Assembly: GCA_025455285.1 (NCBI GenBank)
Contig: JALOMU010000052.1
Coordinates: 1-7,783, forward strand
Source of the DNA: Flavihumibacter sp.
Lineage (GTDB): Bacteria > Bacteroidota > Bacteroidia > Chitinophagales > Chitinophagaceae
Reading direction: 5' to 3'
DNA: 7,783 bases
Shown here: piece by piece, positions 5,245-7,783 of the stretch
How the letters are laid out: every line of letters starts with the position of its first letter
How positions within the stretch are numbered: position 1 is the stretch's first letter
The notes under the pieces: model-generated
What the model was told of the DNA's origin: nothing
Seen by the model: only the letters and a program-made list of their open reading frames with translations
Databases searched by the model: none
Translations under genes and position numbers: made by a program

Positions 5245-7041
5245 TTATGCGTAGATCCTTTCGATCTCATCCCGGTATTTTTCCTGTATAACTTTACGTT
5301 TCAGACTCAGTTTGGGGGTCATTTCGCCGGTTTCAATGGACCAGTCCTGGGATAGCAATTCAAATTTTTTAATCTGCTCTACATGGTTGAAATACTTGTT
5401 GAAACTCTCAACCAGGTCGCGGTATAACTCAGCCACTTTAGGATGACGGATCATTTCCTCATTGCTGGTATATTCAATCGATTGCTGCCGGCACCAATCG
5501 CGAAGGTTGGCAAAGGAAGGCACGATCAGGGCCCCCACAAATTTTCTTTCTGCACCCACTACCAGCACTTGTTCTACAAACAAAGACTCCTTGAGTTTGT
5601 TTTCAATTGGCAGAGGTGCCACATATTTGCCTCCGCTGGTTTTGAACATCTCTTTTTTGCGGTCAGTGATTTTCAGGAATTTACCCTCCTCAAACAAGCC
5701 GATATCACCGGTGCAGAACCAATCGCCCTGCATCACTTCAGCTGTCAGGTCCGGACGTTTGTAATATCCCATCATGGTGTTCGGTCCGCGGGATAAAATC
5801 TCCCCATCTTCCGCAATCTTAACCTCCACACCATTAATGAGCGTACCAACCGTGCCAAACTTACGGCCATGTTTACCATAACGGTTCACTGCGATTACTG
5901 GTGACGTTTCAGTAAGACCATAGCCCTCCATAATCGGAATTTGAGCGGCAGTAAAAATTCGGATAAGTTTTACCTGGCAGGCAGCCCCGCCACTAACGAT
6001 CGCTTTAAGATTCCCACCCAATCCTTCTCTCCATTTACTGAAAACCAGTTTATTAGCAAGTGCAAGTTGCGTGTTGTACCAGAAGCCCTGGTTTTTATGT
6101 AATTCAAACTTATCGGCAAGGTCATGCGCCCAGAAAAAGAGTTTGCGCTTAACACCAGTCAGTTCCATTCCTTTCAGCATGATCTTTTCGTACACTTTTT
6201 CAAGCAGGCGTGGAACGGTGGTGAATAGGGTAGGTTTAACTTCTTTGAGGTTATCGCCAATCGTTTCCATGCTTTCGGCATAATAAATCGTGGTACCTGC
6301 AAACAGGTAGATATAGGTAACCATTCGTTCAAAAATATGGTTCAGGGGCAGGAAGCTCAGGGCTTTTTGTCCCTCTACACCAATTTCCAGGAATGCCGAT
6401 TCGATACTGCTCAGGACATTGCTGAGTACATTTTTGTGCGATAACATCACCCCCTTCGGTGTGCCTGTGGTACCTGATGTATAGATGATGGTAAAGAGAT
6501 CTTCGTAGCCGATTTTTGAGGCGATTGCAGGAATTTGTTGCTGTGCTTCGGGATTGTTATTTCGGATTACATCTTTCCAGTGTGCGGCATTGGTGACATG
6601 TTCAAACGTAAAAATATGCTGCAGACTGGGTACCCTCGATTGAACGCTCAGTATTTTGTGATAGAGATCCTCATCGTTCACAAAAGCCATTTTAACTCCG
6701 GCATCATTTAATACAAACTCAAGTTCCTTTGCATTGATAGTTGGGTAAACGGGCGTCAGAATGGCTCCAATCTGTTGTACAGCCAGGTCTACTATTACCC
6801 ACTCCGGACGGTTTTTGGAAAGGATGGCAATTTTATCCCTGCCTTCCGGGGTCATATCACCACAGCCTATCCCCAGGTTAAGCAGGCCCCCACTTAGCTG
6901 GTCCACGAGTTCTTTTACTTCCTTTACTGAATACTCTTTCCATTGTCCGTTTTCCTTGCCTGAAAGCAAGGGTTGGGCGGGATTTTTGTCCATTAGCACC
7001 TGCAGACAGTCAAAAAGGCGTTGTGGCTGATTCATATGCAT
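5245..7041 (-). CDS. Long-chain acyl-CoA synthetase (AMP-forming fatty-acid ligase)
   Basis: This enzyme activates free fatty acids with ATP to acyl-AMP and then acyl-CoA, feeding beta-oxidation or lipid synthesis at the cytoplasmic membrane face. From ATG 7041 it has 598 residues, the typical size for the COG1022 (FAA1-type) group. Signatures in order are the P-loop motif YTSGTTGTPKG (187-197), FLPLNHIFER (230-239), GYGLTETSPV (373-382), WFCTGDIG (441-448) and ITDRKKEMFKTSGGKYVAPLPIE (458-480). The C-terminal segment GEMTPKLSLKRKV (about 572-584) matches the family GE-TPTLKLKRK block with some substitutions. The frame opens at TTG 7044. ATG 7041 and ATG 7035 are both better starts, and I prefer 7041. 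A TAnnTTTG box lies just upstream. No acyl-CoA dehydrogenase or other fatty-acid gene is adjacent, so its pathway role is known only at family level. Confidence 0.93.
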   Translation of the reverse strand: MHMNQPQRLFDCLQVLMDKNPAQPLLSGKENGQWKEYSVKEVKELVDQLSGGLLNLGIGCGDMTPEGRDKIAILSKNRPEWVIVDLAVQQIGAILTPVYPTINAKELEFVLNDAGVKMAFVNDEDLYHKILSVQSRVPSLQHIFTFEHVTNAAHWKDVIRNNNPEAQQQIPAIASKIGYEDLFTIIYTSGTTGTPKGVMLSHKNVLSNVLSSIESAFLEIGVEGQKALSFLPLNHIFERMVTYIYLFAGTTIYYAESMETIGDNLKEVKPTLFTTVPRLLEKVYEKIMLKGMELTGVKRKLFFWAHDLADKFELHKNQGFWYNTQLALANKLVFSKWREGLGGNLKAIVSGGAACQVKLIRIFTAAQIPIMEGYGLTETSPVIAVNRYGKHGRKFGTVGTLINGVEVKIAEDGEILSRGPNTMMGYYKRPDLTAEVMQGDWFCTGDIGLFEEGKFLKITDRKKEMFKTSGGKYVAPLPIENKLKESLFVEQVLVVGAERKFVGALIVPSFANLRDWCRQQSIEYTSNEEMIRHPKVAELYRDLVESFNKYFNHVEQIKKFELLSQDWSIETGEMTPKLSLKRKVIQEKYRDEIERIYA

Positions 7042-7069
7042 CAATCGTTAGTGTGTGAATAATCCATTT

Positions 7070-7077
7070 CAAATATA
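7070..7077 (-). promoter_or_regulatory. Putative -7 box for the acyl-CoA synthetase gene
   Basis: The - strand reads TATATTTG, an exact TAnnTTTG match. It lies 28 bases upstream of ATG 7041 and just beyond the terminator of the preceding gene. The expected -33 position falls in the terminator stem and shows no TTTG. Confidence 0.5.
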
Positions 7078-7092
7078 GTTAACCACCACCAT

Positions 7093-7121
7093 AAAAAAAC
7101 CGGGAGCCGAAGCTCCCGGTT
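7093..7121 (-). terminator. Intrinsic terminator of the YceI-family gene
   Basis: AACCGGGAGC (7098-7107) pairs perfectly with GCTCCCGGTT (7112-7121) around a CGAA loop. On the - strand the hairpin runs into seven Us (7099-7093, two of them in the stem). It begins 34 bases after the YceI stop codon and insulates it from the acyl-CoA synthetase promoter. Confidence 0.9.
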
Positions 7122-7155
7122 GATCCAACTCAAAACATCACTAGAAAAAAGCGAG

Positions 7156-7783
7156 TTATAATTTGTTGGCGTTGATATTCAATTTGATATTAACCTCCGG
7201 GCGGATGAATTTATCACCCAGGCTCTGGTCGTTGCCATAGAACATACCCCACTGGGTGCGGTCGATATTGAAGTTGGCAGCTGCTTTAACACCAGTTTCT
7301 GCAACAGTAACCTGTGCAGGGAAGCTAACATTCTTGGTGCTGTCTTTCAGTGTCAGGTTTCCGCTGATTTTGTGAGTAGCAGTACTGTCGCCGGAAATAG
7401 GCTCAACTCCTGTAATCACGAAGCTGGCAGTAGGAAACTTAGCAACATCGAAGAAATCAGCACTTTTCAGGTGACCTTCGAGTTTGTCTTTCATCTCACC
7501 GTTCATATCCAGATCTGTCAGAGAATTTACGTCGATGGTAAAATTTCCTGCAGTGATGTTTCCATCAGCAATGCTGAATTCACCAGTGGAAATCTTCATG
7601 GTGCCATTGTGCTGACCAACGGGTTTGGTTCCCAGCCATTCAACTACGCTGGTTGTGGTGTCGATACTGTAGGTAGCCCCTGTACCGGCAGCAGCAGCCT
7701 GTGCGTCAGCGGTAGTTGCGGTTTCTCCTTCCGGAGCATTGTTACAAGCAGTTGCCAGGGCGGCAAAAGCAGCGAATACAAAA
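7156..7783 (-). CDS. YceI-family lipocalin-like lipoprotein (5' end outside window)
   Basis: The reading frame stays open to the right edge, giving 208 visible residues. The internal ATG at 7599 is not the true start. The visible N-terminus FVFAAFAALATAC is the end of a lipoprotein signal peptide with ATAC as lipobox, followed by a low-complexity Ala/Thr/Glu linker (about 25 residues). The YceI domain starts at YSIDTTTSVVEWLG. Conserved family blocks are GQHNGTMKIS, HLKSADFFDVAKFPTASF, GNLTLKDSTKNVSFP and FNIDRTQWGMFYG. YceI proteins form a lipocalin-like barrel that binds polyisoprenoid or amphipathic ligands in the periplasm; the actual ligand here is unknown. Lipidation would anchor it to a membrane, whereas many homologues are soluble periplasmic proteins. 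It ends in a strong intrinsic terminator, so it is the last gene of its transcript; only a few codons should be missing. Confidence 0.92.
   Translation of the reverse strand, partial: FVFAAFAALATACNNAPEGETATTADAQAAAAGTGATYSIDTTTSVVEWLGTKPVGQHNGTMKISTGEFSIADGNITAGNFTIDVNSLTDLDMNGEMKDKLEGHLKSADFFDVAKFPTASFVITGVEPISGDSTATHKISGNLTLKDSTKNVSFPAQVTVAETGVKAAANFNIDRTQWGMFYGNDQSLGDKFIRPEVNIKLNINANKL

Noticed and set aside
7597..7599. Internal ATG as start of the YceI gene
   Set aside because: The frame continues upstream through conserved YceI residues (YSID...VEWLG) and a lipoprotein signal to the window edge.
1..7783. Mobile element, CRISPR array, tRNA/rRNA or defence/toxin-antitoxin system
   Set aside because: No transposase or integrase motifs, spaced direct repeats, tRNA cloverleaf or known defence domain combination was seen. 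All larger frames are accounted for by chromosomal-type genes.

Overview
The window reads as ordinary chromosomal DNA of a member of the Bacteroidota, most likely in or near the Chitinophagaceae/Sphingobacteriia. Four lines of evidence point there. Base composition is moderate. Start codons lack Shine-Dalgarno sequences. Several intergenic spaces carry the Bacteroidota -7 promoter motif TAnnTTTG. The protein set also fits: a CBM9-like secreted protein, a Tat-type glycoside-hydrolase-like barrel, a COG1022-type acyl-CoA synthetase, a YceI lipoprotein and a CvfB-like S1 protein. The species assignment is inference only. I see no mobile element, CRISPR array, tRNA or rRNA.

Layout from left to right. 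(1) A 57-residue single-span membrane protein (40-213, +) runs tail to tail into a short LOV-like PAS protein (210-683, -); both stop codons lie in one TTAA. (2) A two-gene + strand unit (840-2718) encodes a secreted CBM9-like beta-sandwich protein and a Tat-exported TIM-barrel protein of the glycosyl-hydrolase-like type. (3) Converging on it is a - strand operon, purU then a GNAT acetyltransferase (4032-2696), coupled by a TGATG stop/start overlap. The GNAT gene contains a perfect 17-bp inverted repeat. (4) Diverging from purU is a CvfB-like S1/winged-helix RNA-binding protein (4112-4939, +). (5) A GC-rich REP-like palindromic element (4947-4982) separates it from a convergent small, very basic lipoprotein gene (4988-5197, -). 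(6) Next come a long-chain acyl-CoA synthetase (5245-7041, -), a clear promoter/terminator boundary, and a YceI-family lipoprotein gene cut by the right edge (7156 to beyond 7783, -).

Together the genes are a mix of housekeeping functions (10-formyl-tetrahydrofolate hydrolysis, fatty-acid activation, RNA binding), envelope lipoproteins and one small carbohydrate-related unit. Only two groups look functionally linked by arrangement: the CBM9-like/barrel pair and purU-GNAT. Three upstream start codons (TTG at 774, 4088 and 7044) are rejected in favour of downstream ATGs. At the first two, the TTG lies in or next to the -7 box and so would not be transcribed.

I found no convincing new multi-gene system. 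The strongest unexplained signals are the perfect inverted repeat at 2772-2813, the REP-like element at 4947-4982, and the cysteine-less LOV-like PAS protein.
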